In this document: positions 37,609 to 46,957 of the stretch, in pieces
Position numbering within the stretch: position 1 is the stretch's first letter
Layout of the letters: every line of letters starts with the position of its first letter
DNA from: Bacteroidota bacterium
Lineage (GTDB): Bacteria; Bacteroidota; Bacteroidia; AKYH767-A; 2013-40CM-41-45
Assembly: GCA_003389385.1 (NCBI GenBank)
Contig: QQVM01000016.1
Span: forward strand, 1-64,000
Length of the DNA stretch: 64,000 bases
Direction: 5' to 3'
Position numbers and translations under genes: made by a program
Notes under the pieces: model-generated
What the model was told of the DNA's origin: nothing
Databases searched by the model: none
What the model saw: the letters and a program-made list of their open reading frames with translations, nothing else

Positions 37609-38376
37609 ATGATGAATTTCCTACGAATGGGTTTAGCCCTGCTTTCATTTTTCCTGCTCGCCTGCTCACCTGCATCCCAGATTTCACTCAGAGAAAGCAC
37701 TGTTTATCCAATGAATGATTCCACTGTCGCAGAAACTGACTCTTTCACAATTCAGCTGATTCGCCCTTACTCCGATCAGTTAAGATCAAGTATGGGCGTA
37801 GTGCTTGCCAGAAGTTCAGGTTCTCTTGAAAAAGGCTTACCTGAAAGTCCGCTCGGAAATTTTGTTTCTGATCTCTGTCTGCTACGCGGAAAGCTTGAGT
37901 ATAATCCTTCTGACGGGAAGAACATAGATTTTGCAGTATTCAATAATGGAGGTCTTAGGAAATCACTTCCTGCAGGAGAGATCACAAAAGGAGATGTCTT
38001 TGAACTGATGCCATTTGAAAATGAACTGGTCATTCTCACCATGAATGGTGCAGATGTGGAAAAAATTTTTAACTTCATAGCCTCTAAGGGAGGAGCGCCT
38101 GTTAGCGGAACCCGTTTTACAATCAGTAATGGTCGCGCAGAACATATATTAATAGATAACAAGGCGCTGGATGAATCAAGAGAATACAAAATACTCACAT
38201 CAGACTATCTGGCCAACGGAGGAGATCAATTTAACCTCTTCACAAAAGCAATTCGACGTGAGAGCACAGGCATCAAGATCAGGGATGCAATTATTCAGCA
38301 TCTTTATATAATGGGAAGGACAGAACAAATCGTTCATGCAGAGAGAGACGGGAGGATAATAAAAAATGATCAATAA
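37609..38376 (+). CDS. 5'-nucleotidase C-terminal domain lipoprotein
   Basis: A 255-residue lipoprotein (lipobox LLAC, Cys19 counting from the ATG at 37609) that contains only the C-terminal substrate-binding domain of UshA-type 5'-nucleotidases: GNFVSDLCL, FAVFNNGGLRKSLPAGEITKGDVFELMPFENELVILTMNGADVEKIF and the late YKILTSDYLANGGDQF, whose Phe/Tyr stack on the base in UshA. The metallophosphoesterase half is the next gene, overlapping by 11 bases. The start is set at 37609 because a TATTTTCG -7-like box (37598-37605) lies 3 bases before it. Confidence 0.87.
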   Translation: MMNFLRMGLALLSFFLLACSPASQISLRESTVYPMNDSTVAETDSFTIQLIRPYSDQLRSSMGVVLARSSGSLEKGLPESPLGNFVSDLCLLRGKLEYNPSDGKNIDFAVFNNGGLRKSLPAGEITKGDVFELMPFENELVILTMNGADVEKIFNFIASKGGAPVSGTRFTISNGRAEHILIDNKALDESREYKILTSDYLANGGDQFNLFTKAIRRESTGIKIRDAIIQHLYIMGRTEQIVHAERDGRIIKNDQ

Positions 38377-39304
38377 CAGAAGAGATTTTATTAAAACATT
38401 TGGCAGCGGACTGGCTTTGCTCGGGCTCGGACTAAATCCTCTAGAGCTTTTGGCAAAGCGCGAGATCATCAAACTGACTATCCTTCATACGAATGATGTT
38501 CACAGCCGAATTGATCCTTTTCCTGCAAACGACCCAAAATTTCCCGGAATGGGGGGAGCAGCAAGAAGAGCTGCCATCTTAAAAAAGATAAGATCCCTTG
38601 AACCAAATGTTTTGCTTTTCGATGCAGGAGACATCTTTCAGGGAACACCTTATTTTAATCAGTTTGGTGGCGAACTGGAACTTCGACTGATGAGTGAAAT
38701 GGGATATGACGCTGCAACGATTGGGAATCATGATTTTGACAATGGCATTGAAAATCTGCAGAAGCAAATGACACATGCTAACTTCAGCTTTATCAGTTCT
38801 AATTACAACTTTAATGATACCGCACTTGAGGGAAAAATACTGCCATATAAGGTTTTCAGACGAGGAGAACTTACTATTGGTGTCTTTGGATTAGGCATTG
38901 AATTACAAGGGCTTGTTGATACTCGCTTATACGGAAACACCAAATACAATGACCCGCTTTCTGTTGCAAATCAAACTGCAAAAAAGCTAAAGTTTGATTT
39001 GAATTGCGACCTGGTTGTTTGCCTCTCTCACCTTGGATTGAGATATACAGATAAAAAAATTTCTGATGAGCTGATTGCAAAAAGTTCCAATCATATTGAT
39101 CTGATCATCGGAGGTCACACTCATACTTTTTTGGATGTGCCTCTCAATTATAAAAATGCAGAAGGAAATGAAGTACTTGTTGCACAAGTAGGATGGGCAG
39201 GAATAAAACTTGGTCGTGTGGATTTTTATTTCGATGTTCGCAAAAGCAAGAAAGATGCGCTAGGATGTTCAGTAAAAATTTCTGAAAAAACAATAGCGAT
39301 ATAA
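38366..39304 (+). CDS. Metallophosphoesterase half of a 5'-nucleotidase, Tat-exported
   Basis: A 312-residue protein with a twin-arginine signal (NNRRDFIKTFGSGLALLGLG). It has the calcineurin-type dinuclear metal site: LHTNDVHSRID (D-x-H), FDAGDIFQG, ATIGNHDFDNG (NHD), a SHLGLRYTDK histidine and GGHTHTFL. It ends after the catalytic domain, with no C-terminal binding domain; that domain is supplied by the overlapping upstream gene. The two should work together as a periplasmic or outer-membrane-associated nucleotidase. Export by Tat for this half and by Sec/lipoprotein for the other is notable. Confidence 0.9.
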   Translation: MINNRRDFIKTFGSGLALLGLGLNPLELLAKREIIKLTILHTNDVHSRIDPFPANDPKFPGMGGAARRAAILKKIRSLEPNVLLFDAGDIFQGTPYFNQFGGELELRLMSEMGYDAATIGNHDFDNGIENLQKQMTHANFSFISSNYNFNDTALEGKILPYKVFRRGELTIGVFGLGIELQGLVDTRLYGNTKYNDPLSVANQTAKKLKFDLNCDLVVCLSHLGLRYTDKKISDELIAKSSNHIDLIIGGHTHTFLDVPLNYKNAEGNEVLVAQVGWAGIKLGRVDFYFDVRKSKKDALGCSVKISEKTIAI

Positions 39305-39445
39305 TTTTTTTTTTACTTTTTTTTGAGGAATATTTGTTAGCGAATTTCAACAGTGATTATTTACAACAACAAGAATAAATCTGAAGAAAGAATCAAAGAA
39401 TAATAAACACAAAACCTAAACAAAAAACTTTTCTTGAAACCCACT

Positions 39446-40882
39446 ATGGAGAAAACTTGCGAAAGCGTTTGGAAAAAATGCCTGCAGATAATAAAAGACA
39501 ACGTAAGTGCTCAGAGTTTTAAAACCTGGTTCGAACCTATCAAGCCTGTTAAACTCGACGGCAAGGTTCTTACAATCGAAGTGCCCAGTCAGTTTTTCTA
39601 CGAATGGCTAGAAGAGCATTACATCACTCTCCTGAAAAAAACCATCCGTCAGCAACTTGGCAACGAAGGTCATCTTGAATACAGCATCGTAATGGAACCG
39701 GCACTTGCCGATTCTAAACCATATACTGTCAAGATCCCGACAAAAGGACACGGAGAACTGAGAAACAGTCCGGTTAACATTCCACTCAGCTCTGGCGGAA
39801 ACACAATCCGTAATCCATTCATCATTCCCGGCCTTAAGAAAGTGAATGTTGAGTCTCAACTCAACCCGAACTACACTTTCGAGAATTTCATCGAAGGCGA
39901 CTGCAACCGTCTGGCCCGCTCTGCCGGTTATGCAGTTAGCAACAAACCCGGCGGAACTTCCTTCAACCCACTCCTTATATATGGAGGAGTCGGAATGGGA
40001 AAAACTCACCTGGCCCACGCCATCGGAATTGAAATTAAAAACCAGCATCCGGGGAAGACTGTATTATATGTATCCTCTGAAAAATTCACACATCAGTTCA
40101 TTGATTCCGTAAAGAACAACGAGCAAAATGATTTTGTGCATTTCTACCAGATGATTGATGTGCTTTTGATTGATGATATTCAGTTCTTTGCAGGAAAAGA
40201 AAAAACACAGGATGTATTCTTCCATGTATTCAATCATCTTCACCAAACCGGCAAACAGCTGATTCTCACTTCAGACAAAGCTCCGGTTGATTTGCAAGGA
40301 ATGGAACAGCGACTTCTGAGCCGCTTTAAATGGGGACTCGCCGCTGATCTTCAGATGCCTGATCTTGAAACAAGAATTGCCATCCTGAACAAGAAGATGT
40401 ATCTCGATGGAATCGAGCTGCCTAAAGAAATCGTCGAGTATATCGCTTATTCCATCACATCAAATGTACGTGAACTGGAAGGAGCCCTGATTTCAATTCT
40501 GGCACAAGCTTCTCTCAACAAGAAAGCTGTTACACTTGACCTTGCCAAACAGATGATTGACAAGTTTGTCAAGAACACAACCCACGAAGTTTCCATAGAT
40601 TATATCCAAAAGGTTGTGTGCGATTATTTCGACCTTCCTATAGAACTTCTGAAATCAAAGACCAGAAAACGCCAGGTGGTGCAGGCAAGACAAATCGCAA
40701 TGTACTTCGCGAAAAATCTTACCAAGTCCTCCCTCAGCAGCATTGGAGCTCATTGCGGAGGAAAAGATCACGCGACAGTGCTTCATGCCTGCCGCACAGT
40801 GAACAACCTGATTGAAACCGATAAAAAATTCAAAGCCAGCGTACTGGAACTTCAGAAGAAGATCAGTATAAACAGCAAGTAA
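39446..40882 (+). CDS. dnaA: Chromosomal replication initiator DnaA
   Basis: A 478-residue DnaA with all four domains: domain I (ESVWKKCLQIIKDNVSAQSFKTWFEPIKP), a short linker, the AAA+ domain III from NPNYTFENFIEGDCNRLA with Walker A GGVGMGKTHLAHAIG and Walker B VLLIDDIQFFAGK, and DNA-binding domain IV ending CGGKDHATVLHACRTV. The ATG at 39446 is preferred to an upstream TTG. I see no cluster of TTATnCACA boxes within 150 bases on either side, so the origin is probably not here. A clear terminator follows. Confidence 0.97.
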   Translation: MEKTCESVWKKCLQIIKDNVSAQSFKTWFEPIKPVKLDGKVLTIEVPSQFFYEWLEEHYITLLKKTIRQQLGNEGHLEYSIVMEPALADSKPYTVKIPTKGHGELRNSPVNIPLSSGGNTIRNPFIIPGLKKVNVESQLNPNYTFENFIEGDCNRLARSAGYAVSNKPGGTSFNPLLIYGGVGMGKTHLAHAIGIEIKNQHPGKTVLYVSSEKFTHQFIDSVKNNEQNDFVHFYQMIDVLLIDDIQFFAGKEKTQDVFFHVFNHLHQTGKQLILTSDKAPVDLQGMEQRLLSRFKWGLAADLQMPDLETRIAILNKKMYLDGIELPKEIVEYIAYSITSNVRELEGALISILAQASLNKKAVTLDLAKQMIDKFVKNTTHEVSIDYIQKVVCDYFDLPIELLKSKTRKRQVVQARQIAMYFAKNLTKSSLSSIGAHCGGKDHATVLHACRTVNNLIETDKKFKASVLELQKKISINSK

Positions 40883-40899
40883 TCGTTATCAAAAGATGA

Positions 40900-40928
40900 A
40901 AAGCCGCGAAAGACCCGCGGCTTTTTTT
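40900..40928 (+). terminator. Intrinsic terminator of dnaA
   Basis: AAAGCCGCG (40900-40908) pairs with CGCGGCTTT (40916-40924) over 9 bp, loop AAAGACC, followed by T residues. Confidence 0.88.
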
Positions 40929-40979
40929 ATTTTTACACTCCTTCCTGAAACTCAACTGGTAAACAGAAGATAATTTCGA

Positions 40980-42137
40980 ATGAAAATATCAGAAGTCAGA
41001 ACTTCCGCAGATGCTGAACAGTTTCTTTCTCTGCCGGGCAAAATTTACATGAACGATCCTAACTGGATTCAGCCTCTCAACAAGGATATCATCCAGGTCT
41101 TTGATCCTAAACAAAACAAGTTTTTCAGGCATGGAGAATGCACCCGCTTCCTGCTGTGGAGTGAAAAAGGTGAAGTGATCGGACGTATTGCCGCCTTCAT
41201 CAATAAAAGAACTGCAAACAAGGAAAAGCAGCCGACGGGCGGCTCAGGTTTTTTTGAATGTATTGACGACCAAACCGCTGCCAATCTTCTGTTTGACGCA
41301 GCCCGGGACTGGCTCAAGGCAAGGGGAATGGAGGCAATGGACGGACCAATCAATTTCGGAGAGCGTGACAGCTGGTGGGGATTGATTGTAGAGGGCTTCA
41401 GTCCTCCGCCTTACAAAATGAACTACAATCCCCCCTATTATCAAAGCCTGTTCGAGAACTACGGTTTTAAAAACTATTTCGAACAATGGTGCTACAGTCT
41501 TAAAGTCAGAAGTAAGCTTCAGGATAAATTTTATGAGAGGCATGCAAAACTTGCTTCAAATCCGGACTACAGAGTTGAACACATCCGTAAAAATCAACTC
41601 GATAAATATGCTGAAGACTTTAGAATTGTCTATAACAAAGCATGGGGAAAACACGGAGCTGGAAAAGAACTGGAAAGCAAACAGGTGCAGATGTTTTTTT
41701 CAAAAATGAAACCTGTGATAGATGAGAAACTGATATGGTACGTTTATCATAAAGATGAGCCGGTAGCAGCCTGGATAAACCTGCCCGACATCAATCAAAT
41801 TTTTAAATTATTCAGGGGAAAGTTCGGTCTTCTTGAAAAAATCAGGTTCTTCTTTCTGTTGCGCAAAAAAGTCAGCCAGAAAATTATTGGATTAGTTTTT
41901 GGTATTGTTCCAGAACACCAGGGAAAAGGCGTTGACAGCTACATGATAGTTGAAGGAGCTAAAGTGATTCAAAATCATACTGACTATCTGGATTTTGAAA
42001 TGCAATGGGTTGGTGATTTCAATCCAAAGATGGTGTCAATTGCTCAAAGCCTGGGCACATACAAAAGCAGAACACTGGTGACTTACAGGTATCTCTTTGA
42101 CCGGAACATTCCTTTCAGCAGGCATCCCGTACTCTGA
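40980..42137 (+). CDS. GNAT-like acyltransferase family protein
   Basis: A 385-residue cytoplasmic protein, a long GNAT-fold family common in Bacteroidota. It has an N-terminal domain (SLPGKIYMNDPNWIQPLNKD, then a strand with GEVIGRIAAFIN resembling the GNAT core), a DGPINFGERDSWWGLIVEGF segment (about 121-140) and a C-terminal half with GIVPEHQGKGVDSYMI, an acetyl-CoA-binding-like motif (Q/RxxGxG/A). Probably two tandem GNAT domains. Substrate unknown. It converges on the PAP2 gene with one base between. Confidence 0.75.
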   Translation: MKISEVRTSADAEQFLSLPGKIYMNDPNWIQPLNKDIIQVFDPKQNKFFRHGECTRFLLWSEKGEVIGRIAAFINKRTANKEKQPTGGSGFFECIDDQTAANLLFDAARDWLKARGMEAMDGPINFGERDSWWGLIVEGFSPPPYKMNYNPPYYQSLFENYGFKNYFEQWCYSLKVRSKLQDKFYERHAKLASNPDYRVEHIRKNQLDKYAEDFRIVYNKAWGKHGAGKELESKQVQMFFSKMKPVIDEKLIWYVYHKDEPVAAWINLPDINQIFKLFRGKFGLLEKIRFFFLLRKKVSQKIIGLVFGIVPEHQGKGVDSYMIVEGAKVIQNHTDYLDFEMQWVGDFNPKMVSIAQSLGTYKSRTLVTYRYLFDRNIPFSRHPVL

Positions 42138-42138
42138 A

Positions 42139-43074
42139 TCATTTTTTAGCTGAGATTATCTTGTAATATTTTTCCAGCAAAGCAGATGCCCAAGGCTTGA
42201 CACGAATTTTTTCAAAGACCCAGATTCCTCCCACCGCACAAATAATTCCTGCCAGTACATCCAGAACATAATGATGATTCAGGTATACGGCTGAAAACCA
42301 GATTCCAGTCATGATGGTGAAGAAAAAAGCGTTAAGGCTTCTACTCCCTAATTTTCTTCCATAATAAAACACCGCTAGCGGATAGGCTGAATGCAATGAA
42401 GGCATGGCGGCAAAAACATTTGAGCCTTTCGAATAAATACCTTCAAACAATGGGAAACCAATGAGTTGATCGAATCGCAAGAGGCCTGCAGGATTGCTTT
42501 TCACAGAATAATCATGAATGAATCCATACTCTGTCACATACCAGGGTGGAGCAGCAGGATAAAGGTAATAAATGACAAAGCCTATCAGATTGATGATGAA
42601 GAAAGCAATTGAAAATCTGAGGAACAAAGTCTGGTCTTTCAAAAATAAAATGAATGCAAATACCAATGGAACCGGTATCCAACACAAGTAAAAGATAGCA
42701 GTGCCGACATCCAGGAATGTACTCAGATTCGCCTGGAAGTATTCGCTTGGCATCACAATTTTACCTGCATACTCAAATCCGAAAAATTTTTTCTCAAGGT
42801 TGTATAATTCCTGAATAGATACAGACTTAAAAAGATAATTCGGGTAGAGTTTCATGGAATCATAAAGCCACCAGTACACGAGAAAAACGGAGAAGGCCAG
42901 GATAAACCTCCGGGCAGCACCACCGACAAAATAACATCCCAGAAAGAGTACCAGCAATTGCCACTGGTCAGCTCTCACTCCACCGCTCAGCCATGCATAC
43001 AATACATAAAGTCCTGAAACTCCCAGGACTGTTAATGCACCGTTCAAAGAAATTTTATTCCCGGGATCTGACAT
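42139..43074 (-). CDS. PAP2-family inositol-phosphorylceramide synthase-like enzyme
   Basis: A 311-residue membrane protein with about seven segments. It has the lipid phosphatase/phosphotransferase motifs AMPSLHSAYPL (C2, with catalytic His) and AVYLNHHYVLDVLAG (C3, His and Asp), arranged as in AUR1-type inositol phosphorylceramide synthases, and an early MKLYPNYLF region. It is the last gene of the operon that makes inositol phosphate and PI, so the predicted reaction is transfer of phosphoinositol from PI to a ceramide or dihydroceramide. A plain lipid phosphatase is the alternative. Confidence 0.78.
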   Translation of the reverse strand: MSDPGNKISLNGALTVLGVSGLYVLYAWLSGGVRADQWQLLVLFLGCYFVGGAARRFILAFSVFLVYWWLYDSMKLYPNYLFKSVSIQELYNLEKKFFGFEYAGKIVMPSEYFQANLSTFLDVGTAIFYLCWIPVPLVFAFILFLKDQTLFLRFSIAFFIINLIGFVIYYLYPAAPPWYVTEYGFIHDYSVKSNPAGLLRFDQLIGFPLFEGIYSKGSNVFAAMPSLHSAYPLAVFYYGRKLGSRSLNAFFFTIMTGIWFSAVYLNHHYVLDVLAGIICAVGGIWVFEKIRVKPWASALLEKYYKIISAKK

Positions 43075-43085
43075 TCAACTGATAG

Positions 43086-43667
43086 TCATGGTTTGAAGTG
43101 CTCCACTACGATCTGGCGGCTCTCAGGATCATATCCATACAATTCAATGTCATCGATTTTAGGAAACCAGAATGTACCTCCGCTGATGGTGATAAAAACC
43201 CTTTCCAATACTGCCATTTTACCGTTAATTTGAGTGTAGGTGGAATAACCACTGCCGTCTTTTCTCTTCATGAGATAGAGCTTCTTTTTCGCATATGAAA
43301 CAAAGTTCATACTGTACTGTGACGGGTTGCCAGGTAATGCAGATATGTTCAGACCATAAGCGTACTTCTGCTGAATGTAATTCAGGTCAGCAGTGGTTGA
43401 ATCATGTGCGTATCGGATCCAGTATATCTTCACCGGATCCTGCTGATTCAGACTCCCGTCAGCATTCTTATTCAGCTCGTACACGATAGCATTCGTGTTT
43501 TTACTTCTCTGAATATAAAAAAGTGAGTTTGCATTTTTCGGAGGAACAGGATAAGTTCCTCTTATCCCTTCAGCTTTTTCATCAGTGTGTGAGCGTCCTA
43601 TTACATACAGGCTGTTAAAACAAAAGAAAAAAAATACAGCGATTGCCCCTGAGTAATATACCCGCAT
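43086..43667 (-). CDS. DUF4833 family exported protein
   Basis: A 193-residue protein from the ATG at 43667 with a signal peptide (MRVYYSGAIAVFFFFCFNSLYVIG). The body fits DUF4833: SLFYIQRSKNTNAIVYELNKNADGSLNQQDPVKIYWIRYAHD, then a FVSYAKKKLYLMK strand and a FVITISGG-like C-terminal region with DDIELYGYD. Function unknown; DUF4833 genes recur near phospholipid synthesis genes in Bacteroidota as far as I recall. It begins 1 base beyond the stop of the phosphatidyltransferase gene, so it belongs to the inositol-lipid operon. A lipid-handling role in the periplasm is inference. Confidence 0.75.
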   Translation of the reverse strand: MRVYYSGAIAVFFFFCFNSLYVIGRSHTDEKAEGIRGTYPVPPKNANSLFYIQRSKNTNAIVYELNKNADGSLNQQDPVKIYWIRYAHDSTTADLNYIQQKYAYGLNISALPGNPSQYSMNFVSYAKKKLYLMKRKDGSGYSTYTQINGKMAVLERVFITISGGTFWFPKIDDIELYGYDPESRQIVVEHFKP

Positions 43668-43668
43668 A

Positions 43669-44385
43669 TTATAAATTGTTTCCTTCCTTTTCACGGTCCT
43701 GCATATAGACATAACAAGTCCTCAGTCTTTGTATTGCAGTATAATTTGCCATAACGGCCACAAAGGTAAGCGGAATAGTGAAAACAGAAATGGATTCGAA
43801 TGCCTGAAAGGGTAATCCATCAAAATACCATTTGCGGTCTCCGCCGACATAATGAGCTACAATGCCGCAGGCAAGTGCAGAAACTCCTATTGTGATGATT
43901 CTTTCCGGTCTCTGCATGAGTCCGTCTTTACAAGGAATACCAAGCCCTTCTGCTCTGGCACGTGTATAACTTACCATCATAGATCCTATCATCGCTATGA
44001 AGCCAATAAGAGAACTCAGAAAATAATGATGTGCAACCAGATAATAGCATATGCCCAGAAACATAAACAACTCACTATATCTGTCCAGCACAGAATCATA
44101 AAGTGCACCGAATTTAGATGCTTTTCTTCCAAGCCTTGCCACTTGTCCGTCGATCATGTCAAACAATCCAGCGAATAAAATCATTGCACCACCCCAGCCA
44201 ACATAACTCAGGTCTGCGCGGTCTCCCTGCTCGGCACCAGTCAGGAATATCACTGTGACAAGGATATTCAGCATTAGGCCAATCGTAGTGACTGCATTGG
44301 GTGAAAGCCCCAATGCTATGAAGGTTTTCACCACCGGATTCAAAACTACATGAAATCCTTTTTGCGCCCTGTCTCTGAATGTCAT
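43669..44385 (-). CDS. CDP-alcohol phosphatidyltransferase (probable PI-phosphate synthase)
   Basis: A 238-residue membrane enzyme from the ATG at 44385 (MTFRDRAQKGF). The signature DGQVARLGRKASKFGALYDSVLD fits D-G-x2-A-R-x8-G-x3-D-x3-D, which coordinates the metal and CDP-diacylglycerol. Six membrane segments are predicted. In this operon the acceptor is most likely inositol-1-phosphate, giving phosphatidylinositol phosphate, as in the Bacteroides inositol-lipid pathway. The longer start at 44436 would overlap the DUF5686 gene by 41 bases, so the later ATG is preferred. Confidence 0.85.
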   Translation of the reverse strand: MTFRDRAQKGFHVVLNPVVKTFIALGLSPNAVTTIGLMLNILVTVIFLTGAEQGDRADLSYVGWGGAMILFAGLFDMIDGQVARLGRKASKFGALYDSVLDRYSELFMFLGICYYLVAHHYFLSSLIGFIAMIGSMMVSYTRARAEGLGIPCKDGLMQRPERIITIGVSALACGIVAHYVGGDRKWYFDGLPFQAFESISVFTIPLTFVAVMANYTAIQRLRTCYVYMQDREKEGNNL

Positions 44386-44395
44386 CCGTGCTTGA

Positions 44396-46957
44396 TTAAA
44401 AATCAAATTTAAATCTTCCGCGGATTCCGAATTCATCCACAGTAGGATTATGAAGATAGGAGAATCTTTTAATTACATCAATCCTGAACAACTTGAATAT
44501 ATTCGCCACACCGACACTTGCTTCCACATAAGGCTTCCTTTCGAGTGTATAAGTAATTGGTGTACCGTCTGGCTTCACCGGGAACTTGAACAAATCCGGA
44601 TTGTTTTCAGGACGATTTTTATCCGAAATACCACCGTAGAGCACTTTCACTGTCATCACTTCCCTGAGCTTTAGCTTTTTCATCAAGGGCAGCTTATTAA
44701 AGATAAACCCGTTGAAATAGTGATCTACATTCATAGCCACAAACCTGTCGCTGATAAATTCAAGAAAATTCATCAGGTTGTAAGACTGCAGCTGGTAAGA
44801 AAATGTCTGATTGGCCCGGTGAATGTCGAGCAAGGGATAAGGTACTGTTCCCAATATCTGACCATATTCCAGAAAGACATCAGTATAACCAATCGGAGAA
44901 AGATAAAATCGCTTGAATACAGAGAAGGCGAAATTCTGGTAATCATACTCCCCTCCTGCAAGACCTTTTATTCCTGCACCCAGGCGAAACTGCAGAACAG
45001 GATACTTGTTGTACATCGGAATCCTGTAAGACTTGCCCTGGTAAAACTGCTCATTTGGAGCGTATCTGAGGTTCAACAGCAACTCTGTAGTGGTGACGGA
45101 ACGTACTCTCATTTCAGGGACACCGTCGTAACTAAAAGTGTTGAAGAACAGATCACCGGCAGGCGCTTGCTCCCATCTTTTAAATCCAGGTGAAACTGAA
45201 AAGTGACTTCTGAATTCATGCTGATAGGAAAAGTTGAAAATTTTATTGTATAAAAGTTTGTTGTTGTCACCCCGTTTGATTGAAAGAAGAATGTTGTCTT
45301 CCTGCACGAATTGAAGTTCCTGACCTGGTATTTTAGTTTCATCCTGATAGGAAGCTTTGAAAACACGCAAAGGAAACTCGTTGTACACGTAATTCTTAAG
45401 CGAGTATGTGAGTCCACCGTAGTATTTCCAAAGCTCATCATCAAGTCCGTATGCTGCATAGGTTTCTATGTTAAGACGCTTGCTGAACTTTTGTGTGGTA
45501 CGGCCTCCTACCCTGAGACGAATGCCTTCAATCGGATTGTAGCTGTAGAAAGTGTTCACAGGCCCGATTTCAAATCCGCCTACGTCTTTGTAACCGGCCA
45601 TCAGGAGCACCAAAAGATTCATAGTTCGTCTGAATGCAGGAATCTTTTGAATAGTGTCCATCATCGCGATTACACCTGCCTCTGACTTAGTAAGTTCAGT
45701 GTGTCTTGCATCTCTCCAGAACTCATCCGATTTTCCCTCTACGCTGTCTGGTATGATGGGGCTGATCTCCATATAAAAATCTTCTTCCCTCACCTTATTT
45801 ATTCTGTAATCCTTGTAGGACAGCGAACGCTGCCCGAAAATCCCCAAGCCATTATTGCTGATTCCAAAGTCAATGCTCAATTCATCTTTGGTTATCATCC
45901 AGGTTCCGGTATCAATCTGGTTAAACTCCTGTACGATTTTGAGCTCCTTGACGAAATTCAGGTTGATGTCTTCGCTGACGCCAAGATCACACCTTCGGAC
46001 CGCATAATTTCCGTCGAGCGTGATGTAGAGGTCTCCCTGTAAAAGAAAGTCGGTTTTGTTCCTAGGGAAAAATCCTAAGCGTATACATTTAGTGGTATCA
46101 ATCATCAAAGTATCCAAAATGTAATACCTGTAAAAAACCGGACCAAGGTCAGAAATCGGACTTGTGAACTGGTTGGTAAGTATGGTTACGCGGCTGTCGT
46201 AAATACTGATGTCCTGATACAGGTATTGCATGAACTGAGTGATTCCGCTGTTGTCAAAATACTCATCAAAATTGACTTTGCGGGTTCCCTTCAATTCTTC
46301 TTTATTGAATCGGGGATCGTTCCGGTAATAAACATCACTGATATTTTCGAGAAAATAAACAGGAAGAATCTCTTTGCCTTTCAGTTTTGTGGTGTCCACA
46401 TTTTCAAAAATAAACTGAAATTTTCTGAGGTACCTTCTGTTTTTGAATTTTTCCGAGATGTTGCTGAGTGCGAATTGGATCTTCTCATACTTCTCAACTT
46501 CATATGCATCCAGCGCTTCCCTGCGGTTCTTATCTTTGTTATCAATAACAAGACGGATTAATTCAACTGCAGGATTGTCTTTGTTGCGGTATTTTCTTTT
46601 TTCTGCCTTTATCGTTACCTCTTTTAACTGCTTTGCCTCTTTCTCCAGGCTGATGTTTACAATCTGCGATTTCGAAGGTGAAACATTGCGTATCACAGAT
46701 TTGTATCCGAGATAGCTGATTTTTATTCTGCTGAAAGGTTCCAGGTTTTGAAGCACATATTGTCCGCTAAAATCACTTGTTGTTCCAAAAGGTTTTTTAG
46801 TGTCCGCAACAATATTGACAAAAGGAAGAGGCTCGCCTGTTTCAGCATCCGTGACAATTCCTTTCACTATCGTGAACTGAGCATAAGCGTTCTTTGCTGA
46901 ATTCATCAACATAAATGTCAGCAATACCAGTCGGAACCATTTATTCAACTTTTGCAT
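44396..46957 (-). CDS. DUF5686 outer-membrane protein with carboxypeptidase-regulatory domain
   Basis: An 853-residue protein: signal peptide (to about residue 26, AYAQ), a carboxypeptidase-like regulatory domain (about 28-115, IVKGIVTDAETGEPLPFVNIVADT), then the DUF5686 region (EVTIKAEKRKYRNKDNPAVELIRLVIDNKDKNRREAL) and a long beta-barrel-like C-terminal half with alternating hydrophobic strands, ending VDEFGIRGRFKFDF with terminal Phe. It is predicted to be an outer-membrane barrel of unknown function with no TonB plug. It lies inside the inositol-lipid operon, overlapping the gtrA stop by one base. Members of this family occur in many genomic contexts, so a lipid role is not certain. Confidence 0.83.
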   Translation of the reverse strand: MQKLNKWFRLVLLTFMLMNSAKNAYAQFTIVKGIVTDAETGEPLPFVNIVADTKKPFGTTSDFSGQYVLQNLEPFSRIKISYLGYKSVIRNVSPSKSQIVNISLEKEAKQLKEVTIKAEKRKYRNKDNPAVELIRLVIDNKDKNRREALDAYEVEKYEKIQFALSNISEKFKNRRYLRKFQFIFENVDTTKLKGKEILPVYFLENISDVYYRNDPRFNKEELKGTRKVNFDEYFDNSGITQFMQYLYQDISIYDSRVTILTNQFTSPISDLGPVFYRYYILDTLMIDTTKCIRLGFFPRNKTDFLLQGDLYITLDGNYAVRRCDLGVSEDINLNFVKELKIVQEFNQIDTGTWMITKDELSIDFGISNNGLGIFGQRSLSYKDYRINKVREEDFYMEISPIIPDSVEGKSDEFWRDARHTELTKSEAGVIAMMDTIQKIPAFRRTMNLLVLLMAGYKDVGGFEIGPVNTFYSYNPIEGIRLRVGGRTTQKFSKRLNIETYAAYGLDDELWKYYGGLTYSLKNYVYNEFPLRVFKASYQDETKIPGQELQFVQEDNILLSIKRGDNNKLLYNKIFNFSYQHEFRSHFSVSPGFKRWEQAPAGDLFFNTFSYDGVPEMRVRSVTTTELLLNLRYAPNEQFYQGKSYRIPMYNKYPVLQFRLGAGIKGLAGGEYDYQNFAFSVFKRFYLSPIGYTDVFLEYGQILGTVPYPLLDIHRANQTFSYQLQSYNLMNFLEFISDRFVAMNVDHYFNGFIFNKLPLMKKLKLREVMTVKVLYGGISDKNRPENNPDLFKFPVKPDGTPITYTLERKPYVEASVGVANIFKLFRIDVIKRFSYLHNPTVDEFGIRGRFKFDF

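Noticed and set aside
39305..40980. Replication origin next to dnaA
   Set aside because: No cluster of TTATnCACA boxes on either side of dnaA; the AT-rich upstream region alone is not enough.
43669..44436. Longer start for the CDP-alcohol phosphatidyltransferase
   Set aside because: It would overlap the DUF5686 gene by 41 bases; the ATG at 44385 gives a normal family N-terminus and clean spacing.
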